DNA of 64,000 nucleotides from Megalobrama amblycephala (GCF_018812025.1 NC_063054.1:28167356-28231355); one strand, 5' to 3'. Shown: positions 41,421 to 55,225, counted from the stretch's first letter. A program made the numbers and translations. The notes: generated by a model not told the origin, from the letters alone.

Positions 41421-43607
41421 TACAGTCTGGTATTCCGAAGTACAGTATCCACACCGAAGTGGTGATTGACAGCAAACTTTAGATTCATCCGTGTTGAGGA
41501 GCCGTGCCAAGGCACAACGCACGTAAAGATGATAATTCTGCAAACAACTGCATTTGCAGGTTTCAAACAGAGATGGCAACAAAGAGGCAAAATTACAGAC
41601 TGCAGCTGTAAAAATACAGTAATTTATTAATTTTTAATCAAATGAAGCCATAAAACAATAGTTTAATGCATCTTTTCAAATTTAATCATATGTTAATTTA
41701 AGTTCCTTTTTGACAAAATGGCGCACAACTTGTTTGCCAAAAAAGTTGTTTACTGTTAAAATTAAAACATGGATGAAAAATTGTCATTCCTTAAAATAAA
41801 TTTTAATAACTTTATTATTAATATTATTATTACTTCTGTACATTAGTAATGTATTTCTGTCACAATTTCTTCAAACTAAACCCAACTTTTATTTTGACTC
41901 GTTGTCATAAAGCCCTCTGAGTTTCTGTGTGTATATAATATGATGATAGTTTTTATCAAACTAAATGCTGAAATGTTTGGGAAGTGAATTCTTAGAGCGG
42001 CTCTGGAGATGAAGTTCAGGTGAAGTGTCCTCATATAGTGAGACGAGTGTCACGTGTGCTTGAGAATGTGTAATAGATGAAACTGTGCTGCTCATTCACA
42101 CAGAGACATGCAGAACGTGCAGACTTCATATTTATATAGCAGTCTAATATTCACAGATACTAGTTCATATCGCAGTTTTCTTAATTGTATAGCACTACTT
42201 TTGATTTATTCGTCAAAATTTGCCAAATTCCATGACATTCCGCATTTTACTGTTAATTCCATTTTTATGACTAGATTCCACAATTCCGTCCGCATTTTCC
42301 ATGTTTGTTATGCCACATAAGCCCTTTGCATGGTCATGGTTTGTGTGTACCAGTGTTTTATACTCCGATGTGCTTGCACAATTAATCAAATAAAATGTTT
42401 GATATAAAAGGCTTTGAGTGCAAGTAAGCCACAGCACTCGGTTGTGTCTGTAGTCTGCTACACATTCTCTGAGCGTGGGGTGTAATGTTCTATTTTAGCA
42501 GTTTTAGATTGGCTCCCCATATGAGCATGCTTTACACAAACACCATCTGGGAGTGCAGTTTGCTTTAAGGGCAGAAATGTACTTTATACAAGCGTGTACT
42601 AATTTTCAAATTAGTATTGTGTTCATTTTTTTTATTTCAGAAATTGTGCAAGCAAGTTGCTAAAGTATTGATTTAAGACGGAGTATTTTGCTGATTCACT
42701 CAGTATAACTGTTACAGTATCTGATATTTTTCTTTGGCTATGTTTAGATGCCCCTTATGAGGTCAGTAAATAATATTTGTCCATTATGAATGCTATATCA
42801 GCAACAGCAGAATGGAGAGAAACCACTAGTGATGAGCCACTTGCGGCAAATGGACTTGTTGTTTAGACTGACAGGAAATGGCTGTTTTTACTACACTGTT
42901 ATTGGGTAGGCTAGACTTTTGAGCTTATTGTGTGGTGTTCTATCACTGTGTTTTCTGCACTGCTCTGGTGTTTTTGACAGACCGCGCTGAGCATTAAAAG
43001 ATCAAGAACTCCCACACATTGTAAAGTAAGGTCGCTTTGCTACTTTTCTCCAGGGATGTTATTGCAGAGAAAGCTATCTTTCTCACCTGGTTTTCTCTAG
43101 CATTACACATATGAGCATGTAAGGGTGTGTGCGTGTGAAGCTGACACATTGCATACAGTAATATTTAGACACTAAATCAGTTTTATGTCTTAATATTCCA
43201 ACTCTATATTGTATCAACATCATGCTGCTGTTTGTTAGCTATGTCTACTAATAAAATAAAATGACAACAGCAAAAAGCAAATTGTTTTGTTTTCCACTAA
43301 AAGACTGTACAAATGGAAAGTGTGATTTATGGCCTGTCTAATAAATGTTGGTGTGTATATGACACCAAACCACTAAACCTTACATCAACATTTTGGTTTG
43401 TCAAAAGAATTAGCATTAGTGGTAATTAGGTGTGGGCAGTATGACAGAAAATATTAATTTTTGAAGTAGTAATTAATTTTGAAATAGTCATTTTTGAATA
43501 ATGATTTATATAAGTACCCATATAGTTAATCAAATACTTTATGCATGAAATGTTTATTATTTTGAGATTTTCAAGATTTTCATATCTGTTAAAAACAAAA
43601 ATATTAA

Positions 43608-44021
43608 AGCTGCAATATGTAAAATTTTTGCAGTAAAATATCCAAAAACCACAAGGCCAGTGTCATATATTTTGTTCAGTTGAGTACTTACAATATCCCA
43701 AATGTTTCCAACTATTTGTAAATCGTGAGAAAATCGCAATTTTAACCAAGGATTCAGGATTCAAGGATTCAAAACACAGTCAAGGGAAATGTATCTGTTT
43801 TGATACATTTATAGACAGAAAACTAATTATTGTTATATAGCTCAACACGTTTAGTCTTATGAACATCCATGAACATGATTTCTGCCCGAGTCCCACCCCG
43901 ATTCTTTTCCACCGGCTGTGAAACATGTCCCAAGATTTCTCGTTCAAACTTGGCATCATCAAGCTACGCCTTTGTTTTGAATAGGCAACCTCTAGTGGAC
44001 GGAAAACTACATAGTGTACCT
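43608..44021. mobile_element. TTAA element with AAGCTGCAATATGTAAA end
   Basis: TTAA at 43604-43607 and 44022-44025. The ends AGCTGCAATATGTAAAATTT and CTACATAGTGTACCT are a diverged inverted pair. Similar ends to the element at 10560-11388 suggest a related family. Confidence 0.65.
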
Positions 44022-47000
44022 TTAAGTACTTTTTATATTACATGCTAAAGCAAAATAATGGGATAATTATGAGCCATTAATAAGCTCCTGAAAATATCTA
44101 TTTGTAAAAAATTTTTTTGTTACACCATAGTAAACTGACTAGCTAATACAGCAGTTTGAATGTACTTGTGGGCAAGTTTTGCATTCAGTTTATGTGAGCT
44201 GCTTGTGAGTTTACAGTGCTCTTAAAGGAAACAGGATTAGAGGAACCCCCCTCAGTCATACTTCAAATCCCACTGAACCGACCCATCATTAAAATCGCAT
44301 TCTTGTAAGATTAGACATCCAGTCTATTTTTGCTACTGCTTGCAGTTTAAAAAAAAAAAAAAAAAAAAAAAACACTCCTGCTGCCCATTTCAAAATGTTA
44401 TCATTGGCATGTTACCAGTTCAGAAGGGGAAAAGACCCGTTATGTATACAACAATAATTAGACTTAGTTAATATTTGCACTTGCTGTACTGAAGCCATTG
44501 TATTTCTCCTTCAGCTTTTCTTGTCCATCTACACTTGTTTTCTATGGTGGTTTTGAAGTTTTACACTTCATTGACTCTCATGCATCTTAAACTCTAGATG
44601 AACTGAGGGGTGTGGCTCTTAAGAGCTTCTTGAATGGCTGATGTGTTTCCTTTATGTCTGGGTTTAAACACTTTAATGATGTGCAGAATGGATATCAGAA
44701 ATCGACACATTTTCCTACTTTTACATAGGCTTTTCCCTTCTATCCTATAAATATATAGAGGTAAATGAATCTTGCCTCATGATTACAACCAAATCTTTTA
44801 GATGCATGTCTAAAGATGTCATCATCTAAAAGTTCAGTCATTGCCTAGAGGTGCTATAATTTCATGATGTGGACATTGTTTTTGGGACGGATCACCATCT
44901 GTTTCACCACAATTGCTTCTGCTGAACGTAAGTAGAATGATCAAGTGAAGTAATTCATCTTTTAGTCAGCAGCCACAGTTTGTCAACAGATGTAATGTTA
45001 TGTTCTTGCACTGTTATGATTGCTGTGACACTATTAAAATAATCACACTTCTACTTGTCTACATTCTACTTGGAGTTAGACTGCTATATGTGCCAGCCAA
45101 GTGAGAATGGGAACTGAGAGTTATTTGCTTGAATATTTCATGCTGTCGGTCATTTGGCCTGGGTCGTTTGAAGAGCCCATCTGCCTCTCGCAGTCAAACA
45201 GCTTTGTCCTGGAGGTAAGCAGCTGGTCAGAGTCTAATGCTTTTAAAAATGGACCCAGCTCCTCCTAGTCAAGTCTAGTACTTGATATTGAGTAATTTGG
45301 AGTGTCTTTGAGCTTCTTTTGTTTGAGGGGGAAAAAAAAGAAAAAAAGAACTGAATTGGATTTGAAAATGTTTTCTTTACTTTTATATCTTTTGTAGTCT
45401 CTTTCTGCCTTTGAATGGACGAACCAGTGTTATATTAGCATGATTTGAAGTTTAAGTTTTTCTTATAACATATATTTTATTTCAGATTTATTTCAGTTAG
45501 AACAATTTGTAATAGTTTTATTTAACAATAACATTGCTGGAATTAACATTATTTGCTATATGAGTCGTCATGTTTTTGGTCCATTTTACCTGAAGATTTT
45601 AGATGTGTATATCTGCTGAAAGACATTGGAGTACTACCTAGAAGACCTCAAAGCTAAAGCTAACCACTTTTTCAGCTGCATTGGTTCCAGAAGTACTTTT
45701 TCTATTCTGTTTCTATTTCAAAAGTCTTTGTTAAAGCATTATAATCCATGAACAAAGCCAACCAGCTATGAGGTAAATCACAACATTACAAACTTTGATG
45801 TGAAGCAAAAAAGTATTTGAAAATTGTACAAAAATATAAAGGTACAAGAGTATGTACTTATCGGCTTTAGCGATAGAAAGAACTAAAATCCAATGAAGCA
45901 ACAGTTAACCAAACAGTCATTTAAGATAATATTTGCGTAAATACTCGCCAAGACTGATAATATGTGTATATTGGGATCATGCACTGTCAGAGGCGTCTTT
46001 GTGCGCTCGCTTCGGATCTGTCAGTTAGTGCAAGTAGTAAGATCGTTTTGTTTTCAGTTTGATAGAGGAGGCAGTTTCATTTCTCATGCCATCAAGAATT
46101 CCCTATGAATATTCACAAAGTTGGAATGCTGCGCTTTAAAACAATACCAACTTGTGCTAAGAGGAAGCGCGAGTCATCCAGAAGCGAGCAGAGAAAAACC
46201 GCTTTTTTCATGGACAAAGGAAAGCTACTCCTCAGAAAACGAACAAATTAAGATACTTTTAGACGTTTAATTGCTATTTGGAGCATAGGGATCGCTAGAT
46301 GAGGGCTTAATGAACTAATTTTTTAATACTCAAATTCGACCAAAATTTTAATTTTTCACTTATTTTGTCTGTAGCTTGAAATTAGCCTGTGTGCATTCTG
46401 ACTCCTTTTGCCAGCACAGGTTTAAGTTTATTGCAAAATGTTCATACATACTCAAATTTTTAAGTATTAGGCATAGGGAGACCGTCTCTTACATCATTTG
46501 CGGTGCTTCATGGGAGTGGCTGAAACAAACAAGATCTTTTGGCATGTTTTTGCTTTTCGCCTCTCTGATTGGTGGAATTTTCTGGACAGCATCATGGGTA
46601 ATGTAGTTTTTACCACAAATTCTGTTGTTAAACAGGATTATTTTTCAAACTAAGTTGAAATAGTGTGGGCTAACTATCAATTAACAACCTTGTAGCTCAC
46701 AGTAAGGCTGTCTTTACAGGTTTATAAGTTATTGTTAAAATCAATTTTCCTATGGAGAAAATGAATGAATGTCCTTAAGAGTTTTTACTTTTGGAACCTG
46801 ACTGTTGCACAGTTTTGATTTCTTAGGGTCTTTAAAACTCCCTTTCCTGTGTACATAGGAAACCTTTTACTTTATAAAAACTAATGCCAAGCATGTGATG
46901 TGATTTATGATGTACTTCTCCAAAAATGTGATCTAGTTTTGATCATCTAAAAACCTTCCATGCTACGTTCAGCCAAGAATGACGCAGACGTCACTCCCTC

Positions 47001-48070
47001 CTTGATTCTAGGTCAGGACGTAGTGTTCATCATATTGCAGTTGCCGAGGAAATCTGTTACTCAAATGTGCTTTGCTGTGCAATAGCCCTTAAGTTGTCAT
47101 GGAGATTGTTGGCATCCTGACAGGCTAGTGCATGCATGTGTGTGGCAGTCCAGCTTTTCTGGAAGGAATGTTATTTCTAGAGTTGTGATTTTTCACTAAT
47201 CACTAATTTCACTAATTTCATCATAATATTTTGAAATAATTCTGTGTATCTGACCGCTCTAGTGCAATATGCCCCCAAAGAGAACTGAATTCAGGATCTC
47301 ATAGTGTAGAGAGGCAGCTTTCTGTGCATGTGCTTTGCGTATGTGTGTCATTTAGCGCATGTAACACATTGAGATCGTCTTGAGATGTCTTATTGTGCTT
47401 AATAACTTAAAAAATCAATTATTTTGTTTTTATGCTTCGATGCAGAATCGTTCACTTTAGCATTGCAATGCATCATAAAAAATTATCATTTTCCACAGCT
47501 CTTGTTATTTTTGATTGTTTCTTCAGTTTATGCAATCTTTGAATTTCTGCTTGTTTCAGAGATTCTCATATTTCATAAATTGATCAGAAATATTCCATTT
47601 GAATGCTGATAATCTGAAAGCCGGGATTCATCATTTCAGTTTAATCTCAAATGATAACTGCTATTCAGCATATGTTATTGTGTTATTGGGGTCACTGGAA
47701 AATTCCACTGCGAGTTCTGAAAAACATGTTTATTCTCTGGGAATTCTCTTTTCCTGATTCCAATACCTGGACCTGCTGAGAGGGAAATACCACAGATAAA
47801 ATATCCCTATGCTGCTTTGACCCAGATCATCGCAGGCTAAAGAAGATCCTACCAAGATACTGTGCACTTTTTGTTACCAATCTGGAGTTGGTTCAAAAAC
47901 ACGGAAGAATTTATCTATCACGGTGTTTTTCATTCAGAAATTCCACTGGTTTTGCAGAGCGTGGTGAAGACAGGCGTACAGTGATGACTTCTTTAGAGAG
48001 AGAAAGGTGCAGAGACGGAGGAGGGAAGGGAAGACCACTCATCCGGCTCATGCGTTGAGCAGCCGTATGC

Positions 48071-48080
48071 CCATATAAGG
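48071..48080. promoter_or_regulatory. cyria: Perfect CArG box (CCATATAAGG) in cyria intron 1
   Basis: An exact CC(A/T)6GG serum-response-factor site within a repeat-free, GC-richer patch (about 47940-48380). A donor-like GACC/GTGAGTATC follows at about 48379, so an alternative promoter or first exon here is conceivable. No homology supports it yet. Confidence 0.3.
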
Positions 48081-49095
48081 GCGTGTGACTCCATGGCAGA
48101 GTCCCCGTGGGGTCCGTTCATGCCCTGTACTCAGGTTTGAGGGGGGGGAAGGGGAGTTTGAGCACTATGCACACTGACAGATGGGAGTCGAGCCAGAGGG
48201 AGGCAGTTCTTTATCTCTCTATCTGTCTGTTAGATAGAAGGACTGGGTTTATTAGCACAGTTGCAATGTGTGAGGGCAGAAGAGGTCGATGTTTTAACTG
48301 GGATCAGTGATCTTAATCCTCAAAAGAAAATCAAGGAAAGAACGTGTGACCGGAACGCCGTCTGGTGGAAGGGTTGACCGTGAGTATCAGTGTGTGCTGA
48401 CAAAGGGGGAAAGAAAGCTCATTTCATGCCTCTCAGAGAAAAAAGTCAACACATGTTGATATCAGCCCGTCTTTTGTCAGCAAAGCTCTATAGAGACCTG
48501 CTTTGTAGATGACTTTATCATGAAGGCAGCTTCCTTTTTCCTTGACAAATGGATTGTTAATTTGGCAACTTAAGGGTGTTTCCCAACTTGTGTGACAAGT
48601 TTTTTGTTTTCGTCATGAGCATTCTTTGCATGAGTGCTTGGTCTATGTTTTTTTTTCCTTTTCCGTGTCTTTGTAGGTGTAGTGCTAGTTCCATGTATTG
48701 ATGTATTTCAGGTGTAGTTTCATGTATTGCAAGATTCATTTTAACAACCAACAATGACCATATAGAAAGGTGCTGTAGAAACGGTATGCATTGCTGTCAT
48801 GTGCATATGAGCCTCTTTAGAGAGTGTCTCTGATGGTTCCTGCCCTCTAGAGTGTTTTTGGGTTGCCATTAGTTGCACTTGGCTGAAATTTCTCTAGATA
48901 TTTAATCCCCCAGTTAACATGAAACAGCTGTGAAGTGCATTTTAAATCTCACAGAGAGCTATCCATGATAAATTTATTGAAACGACTGATTCATGTCATT
49001 GTTTGTTTTTAATCATTAGCTATCACATTGCAATCTTTGTTGCAGTCACTTTTTTCCCCATCAAGAGAGCGGTGCGTTCAAACTAGATTGCAGCA

Positions 49096-51003
49096 TATAC
49101 TAGTGTTGTCATGATACTGGAATTTCCAACTTCGACACAAAACCTTCAAAAAATATCGACATTTCATTTTGTTGCAATAGCTTACACGTGGAATAGGGAG
49201 GCTTTATTTGAACCATTGAACTAAATTTACAAAAAAAATACAAATAAGCAGTCAGTAATAAAATAAGAACAAATACACAAATACAATAGAATAAAGAGAC
49301 AAATAAAATAAACATAGCTTTAAGTTTTTCAGGTGGGTCCAACAGTAATATTCAGGTAAGAAATACTACAGAAATGAAAGTAATCAAATGTAAAATAACA
49401 CTGGATAGTCTTCATTGTAAAAATGAAATTCAGATGAACCCTTTAAGACCTGAAGGCTTTTTTAGAGTTTTTTTTTTTCTGAGCAACACACACAAAAGTA
49501 AAGACTCATAACTCCAAAACTCTAGCAAGGAGAGTCAAAAGGTGGGTATCATTTGAGAGAAAACATTTTAAATTTTAAGAAAATATAAATTACATTACAT
49601 TTGGACATTATCTTGCTGAGAAACAGCTGATAAAAACAAAAAATATATATAATTTTTTTAAAAAATAATTTCTTTTTTTTTATTTGACATGGAATAACTC
49701 AGGAACACAATAAGATCGCTAAAAAATTCTTTTTTGATGATGCTCTCCTATATGTGAGCTGCATCTGGTTCAAATTTCGTGGTGATAGCAAAAAAGAATA
49801 GTTTGAAAAAATGTTGTTCATTTTTTCCGCAGCCAGGTGGCGCCAACGGGCGGTAAACTCCAGTTTAGAGGCACTTCTCAGCAGTCGTTAGGATTTTTTT
49901 AAAAATGGTTAGATGCATTAAAAAGATGAGATTCTAAGCTTTAAAATGATATCTATTTTGTGTTATTCCACGTCGGAAAACGAACATGGATGGGTCCGGG
50001 AACATTGGATACACACTGCATCCCGGAGAGATGAGAGACATGTTTTTAGCCAAGTATGTTAAATCATTCCGTGAGTAATATCTTGTGATCAACGCAATGA
50101 TTTTGGATTCATTTTAATCTTGAGAATCTGCTTTAAATATTGATGTGCGATTTTTATGATCTGTGCATTTTTCATGAAGTTAAGAGCACGTGAAATATAC
50201 ATACTTGTATTCAGTTAGCGGCTGTGCTGTTTTTGTTGTAAACGCATATTACTCAGACTCATTAGAGGGTGAAAACAACGAAACAGAAGCATGTTGGAGG
50301 CTTGATATGAAAGTTTAAAGTCTCTGGTTTTGTATGCAAAAAGAATTTTTGTGCTACCTATATGGATTAAATTTTTATTGGCTTTTAAAGAGAGACACGC
50401 ACTTGGGAGCGCCGACACTCCATCCGGTCTTAAGGGGTTAATGCTTACATTTAAAGTTAAAAAAGTTAAAGTTAAAAAGCCTAAAGGTTTATTAGGCTGC
50501 TGTCACTTTAAGAGCGCATGCCCGGATCCAATATACTGTTACACAGTATGTGTTTTCTCTCAACTATTTACGTTCCAAAACTGACTGTATTTACCTGAAT
50601 ACTTGTCAATATGGGTATTTTGACATAATTTTGTATGTATTTGACCATTGAAGCACAATAAGCCATGAAAAAGAAGTCAATTTGGTACTCGTGAGCTATT
50701 TGAGAGGTGGCTTTATTTGCGCGCCACTTATATAGATCAGTGGTCCGCACGCTTTTGATGTGAGTGTGCAACCTGCGGGAATGACTAAAATTATGCGCAA
50801 TAAAAGCATTATTTAACCGTAGTGAATGAGACGAGTGAGTGAATGGAGTCGGTGTGTCAGTTTGCTGTCGAAGAGAAGAGCGCAAGAATGCGCATCTGGT
50901 ATCGGCGTATCAATACTTTAGAAAAGGAGTATTGGAACCGGTTCAGGTATTTCAGTATCGATACATACTGAAATATTAATATTTTTGACAAAACTAGTAT
51001 ATA
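49096..51003. mobile_element. Composite repeat with TATACTAGTGTTGTC ends
   Basis: The left end TATACTAGTGTTGTCA is mirrored by TGACAAAACTAGTATA on the right (50988-51003). The right arm has the GTATCGATACATACTGAAAT block. A second element with CCCTTTAAGACC and GGTCTTAAGGGG ends sits inside (49439-50437), followed by TTAA on the right and TGAA, a likely mutated TTAA, on the left. Confidence 0.65.
49439..50437. mobile_element. Nested TTAA-type element
   Basis: Ends CCCTTTAAGACCTGAAGG and CCGGTCTTAAGGGG form a short inverted repeat; TTAA lies at 50438-50441 and TGAA at 49435-49438. The interior has a stretch on CTCATAACTCCAAAACTCTA and no transposase. Confidence 0.6.
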
Positions 51004-51173
51004 CACCTTTTATAATTAGATGATTTTTGTCACAACTTGCTTGTAATGTAAGAAACGCAGTTTGCTTGTTGAATTACTATTTACATTTTATGCTGTCGGA
51101 TTGATACAAAATATGTGGTTTGTTTTTCTCATTCAACACAACTTGACTGATTTGCTTCTGTTTTGTTTTTCAG

Positions 51174-51228
51174 AATCAAGAATCAAGTGGATGATCTAAA
51201 AGCAAGCATACATTCTCCTCCAGAAAAG
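51174..51228 (+). other. cyria: Probable non-coding exon 2 of cyria
   Basis: A 55-base segment between a strong pyrimidine tract with CAG acceptor (TTTTGTTTTTCAG) and a GTAACA donor. It lies upstream of both alternative first coding exons and has an in-frame stop, so it would be 5' UTR. Confidence 0.55.
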
Positions 51229-54200
51229 GTAACACTAACGGCAATAGCAGATTTACAGTTACATCACTATAGGCTCAATGAACTCTGCTTCTCTTGCCTC
51301 AGTTTCCTTTCTGTGTAAGCAAATGAGATTAGAAACAGCCCAACGTTATTACAATAAACACAACTGCTGTAAACTCTGAATGAGAGCTGTGGTGGTGTTT
51401 AGCCTCCACAAAGCAGGAAGTGTTGTAGTGTAGGCCGGTGCCTCTCGCAACATGAGGATTTGATAAACACAAACACGGTCACTGTGGGAACCCCATTAGG
51501 AAGTGAATAAACCAGTAATTTGTGAGGTTGTTAATATTGCGGCTGTATGCAAGACCTGAGCAAGACCAAGCTCTGTTTAAGCCCAGCCGAGATGCAAAAG
51601 TTCATTTACTGCTCTGTTTATGAGCTGCTCAGCAGGCAGAGGCTAACAGAGGTCTTTTCAGCCACGGATAAAGTGGATTATTGTTCTACTTGCATGGCCT
51701 TTAATTGCAGCATACATGGTTTAATTGCAGAGGCTTTTGATTTGATCTAATTCCAGAAGCCATGGGGGGTCTCGGCATTAATGTACATCCAGTGCTGGAC
51801 TGAACATAAACCTAAAATTCTGTCACCTTTTACTCTGTCTTGTACTTCAAAACCTTCTGTGGAACATAAAAGATCTTTTGAAAAATGTCTTCTTCTTTTT
51901 TTTTTTTTTGGCCATACAATGGAAATCAATGGGTTCCTCTGTTGTTTGGTTCAAAATGTTCTTCAAAATATCTTATTTTATGTTCAGCGAAAGAAAAAAA
52001 AAATTGGGGGGTGGATTGATAAGACTATCTCTTTAAATCTCTTTTACCTGTGACAACTTGCATCCTGTGGCAGGAACCATTGTTATAGTTTTCATTTTTA
52101 AAACCATAAAGCACATGCCAGCTAGTACTAAGATCATAAATTAAATCCTGCACCAATTATTAAAATTAGGCTGTTTGTTCTTACTCTAGTTTCTTTAAAC
52201 AGGAAGTTATTTTGTTTGGCACTCTCACCAACTCTCCTGGTTACTCCGGTTTAAAACGTACACATACCCCCCTCACAGTTCACTTTTTTTTCCTCCTTAC
52301 TGGCTCCCAAAAGCATGTGAGAGCACATGTGAAATATCTGTATTGGTTTTCATTACACTGCACAAATGACTGCCAAGGCCCCTCCAACATTTTTACAACA
52401 TAAGGTCACCTCATTACTAATGCAGGTCAAGGCCTGTGTGCATGTGTTTTCAGATGCATTTGTAATGCTTTTTAATATGTAGTATGTGGGCAGAGAGTGC
52501 TGGGTTTGTGCATGTTGTACTGTGATGATTCACTGTGTTTAATGAATAGGGTTCATAGTGATGGACACACATGCACGCTCACACAGACATGGCTTAGAAA
52601 TGGCCAGACTGTTCTGTGCCCGCTTTGTTTCACAGCTACCAGAGTGACTGTTTCTCATGCTTTTGCAAGTGTGGTTGTTCCGATGGTTGGAGCACTTTAG
52701 GTTTGACAGGAAGCTTGTTTGAATCGCCTGCACTCATGTGTGGTGGTTAACCACATACAGCAGAAAACGGTATTGTCTTCACATCCTCTTGCGCAGAAGA
52801 GCATCTGGAGGATCAAACTGACTTGTGTATGTTACTTAAAAAAAAAAAAAAAAAAATTTACTTGATATATGTGCTGTACACTCACCCACCAATTTAATAG
52901 TATCTGAGATTAGATGCATGAAAGTGCCAAGTTTGTCTCTACTACTGTACATCTGTTGTTAGAAGCTGAGATTCACTGTCGCTAATGCCAGATAATGATA
53001 TTATTATGGTGTGCACTTGCTCCCTCTGCTGGAGCAGTGAAGAGTCACAGGCACTGTCATGTATTATAAAGTCACCAAAAAATCTTAATTGCAGCATTTT
53101 TTATAAATGATTAATCTGTGCCCTTTTTTTTTTTTTTTTTTAATTCACGCTCCCTCATAATTTTTTAGTCTGATGTGCACCAGTACGAGGGCATGACAAT
53201 ATTCCCTCCCCTCCAGCCTGTCAATCACATGAGATCACAGCAATTCATGACGATTCAGTCAATTCCCAATGCACAAAACCAGGCCCTGCCCTATACTTTT
53301 TTTCCTCGTTCAAGAAGCTGTTTTACTCTAAATGTCACAATGGGGGTTAGCAAGCGCCAGCAGCCATATCACCCTGTAGCCCAAAACTGGTTGCCCACTG
53401 AAGCTAAGCAGTGTTGAGTCTGGTCAGTAACTGGATGGGAGACCTCCTGGGAAGACTAGGCTGCTGCTGGAAGAGGTGTTAGTGAAGCCAGCAGGGGGTG
53501 CTCACCCTGTGATCTGTGTGAGTCCTAATGCCCCAGTATAGTGATGGGGACACTATACTGTCAGAAAGCACCGTCCTTTGGATGAGACGTTAAACTAAGG
53601 TCCTGACTCTCTGTGGTCATTTAAAAATCCCAGGATGTCCTTTGAAAAAAAGAGTAGGGGTTTAAACCCCAGCATCCTGGCCAAATTTGCCATTGGCCAC
53701 TGTCCATCATCATGGCCTCCTAATCATCCCCATCTATACTGATTGGCTTCTCTCCACCAATAAGCTGCTGTGTGGTGGGCGTTCTGGCGCAGTATGACTG
53801 CCGTCGCATCATTAAGGAGATTAAGGAGATTTCCCCCTTCCATACATAAAGCGCTTTGAGTGCAGAGAAAAGTGCTATATAAATGTAACAAATGAATTAA
53901 TTAAAAACCTTCCTTATTCTGTAAAACAGGTCACATCACTTCAGGTTTCGGTCTTTTGTATGTGCTTTGTTAAATACAAAGCCGTTTTACTCAAGATACC
54001 TTAAAAGGAGCGAGCAAAGATGATCTTAACTGATGGCCATCGCATATGCAGATTAATATCTAAAAGTTAATATTTTCTCCCTAACATTTTGACATTTAAA
54101 TTGAATAGTTTATAGGTTTGCTGATTAACTTAAAAGTCCATAGATATCGCCGTCAGTTCGTACTGCTGTTAACACATTCTTGGAAAAGCGGATGCAATGA

Positions 54201-55144
54201 TGAGAACTGTTTTCCTGTTTGTTCATGTGTTGTTCGGCCTACAGAGAAGAAAAGAATATTACAATTTTGTTTCATGATGACTTGTTTAGTGTGAGTGGTG
54301 TGTTCACATTTAAAATTCCAAAAAGGAAAAGTGCACTTTAAATACTCGGGTGATGCACTTAATTAACTGAAAAAACTAAGTGTGGAATGTTGGACAATTT
54401 ATGCACTCAACTGTCTTGGCTTTAATTACGTAACGGAGTCATTCATCCAATCTTGAATGACAAAATAACCTTACATACGCAACACGGTTGTACACAGTGT
54501 ATAAGTGCATAGTGCGTAATTTCGGACACAACTAATGTCACTGTCCCAATCCCATGAGCTCTGGCAACATGTGGACAACATCATACATGTTTTTGTAGAG
54601 TATGCACTTGTGCATGCCGGCGTAATGATATGAACTTAAAATGATGAAGCATCTCAGTTACTCAGTATTATAACAATAGTGGAATGTGATTTACAACAGC
54701 TGTTATAACCTAATTTGAAATGACAGCATTTATTTCAAACTTTTTTATTCTCTGGCTGGTGAGTGAACAATTTCACAAGTACATATGAGGAGAGCAAAGT
54801 AAGATTGACCTACAAACAAGAAAACCAATGTCTGAAGTCTCTTGTGTGCTACATGCTTTTCCTGTTTTCAGTCATTTGGTGGTAATTAAAAGGCTTGCTT
54901 TCACATATGCACATTGCATTTTAAAAATAGTTAAAGTACCAGCATACTGCTTTCATCTGTTAGTTATGTGCCAATTTACAGTGCTTAGATTTTCTGATCA
55001 GTTATTGTTAAACAAGTAGTATATTACAGCTCTAATTTCATCTCTCACCATTCTCGCTTTACTGTTAATGAAGTTACTGTTTATTGTGATTTGAGTTTTA
55101 TTTCATTCATTTGTTTTGTTTTTTCATCATTATATCTTGATTAG
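51229..55144. other. cyria: cyria intron 2
   Basis: Contains an eroded TTAA MITE (about 51810-52035), a 5S-derived SINE (53345-53890), and A and T runs at 52839-52857 and 53126-53141. Nothing else is recognised. Confidence 0.7.
53345..53890 (+). repeat. 5S-rRNA-derived SINE (SINE3 type)
   Basis: The head matches 5S rRNA: GCCATATCACCCTGTAGCCC, GAAGCTAAGCAGTGTTGAGT, and GTCAGTAACTGGATGGGAGACC, covering the internal A and C boxes of a type 1 polymerase III promoter. The body has CTTTGGATGAGACGTTAAAC, a block shared by several vertebrate SINEs. The tail ends AAAGCGCTTTGAGTG then AAAAGTGCTATATAAATGTA, a LINE-like 3' end. This organisation is that of the SINE3 family known from zebrafish. It is nearly full length, in sense orientation in cyria intron 2. 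Confidence 0.93.
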
Positions 55145-55155
55145 GTTTCGCTGGA

Positions 55156-55225
55156 ATGGGTAATCTTCTAAAAGTCCTTACAAGGGAAATAGAGAACTAT
55201 CCACATTTTTTCCTGGACTTTGAAA
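55156..55225 (+). CDS. cyria: cyria alternative first coding exon A
   Basis: Acceptor TTGATTAG at 55144, eleven bases of leader, then [20 protein letters not shown] and DFE, ending one base into the next codon before GTAAGT. It matches the usual CYRIA N-terminus. Its acceptor tract is interrupted by purines and looks weaker than that of exon B. Confidence 0.93.

Larger units (their letters stand above)
30213..51173. other. cyria: Putative cyria intron 1, about 21 kb
   Basis: Contains a nested TTAA element pair (33248-35002), a palindromic MITE (37040-37610), a TTAA MITE (39106-39424), a Tc1 element (39817-41420), a further TTAA element (43608-44021) and a composite repeat (49096-51003). Stretches 30213-31600, 35010-37030, 41430-43600 and 44030-49090 show no supported exon; they are AT-rich and mostly unique-looking, apart from a candidate CArG patch near 48.07 kb, a CT run at about 36380-36410 and an A run at 44347-44371. 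Confidence 0.7.

Noticed and set aside
53345..53470. 5S rRNA gene
   Set aside because: The 5S-like part is diverged, lacks a proper 3' end with a T-run terminator, and is joined to a SINE body and LINE-like tail.
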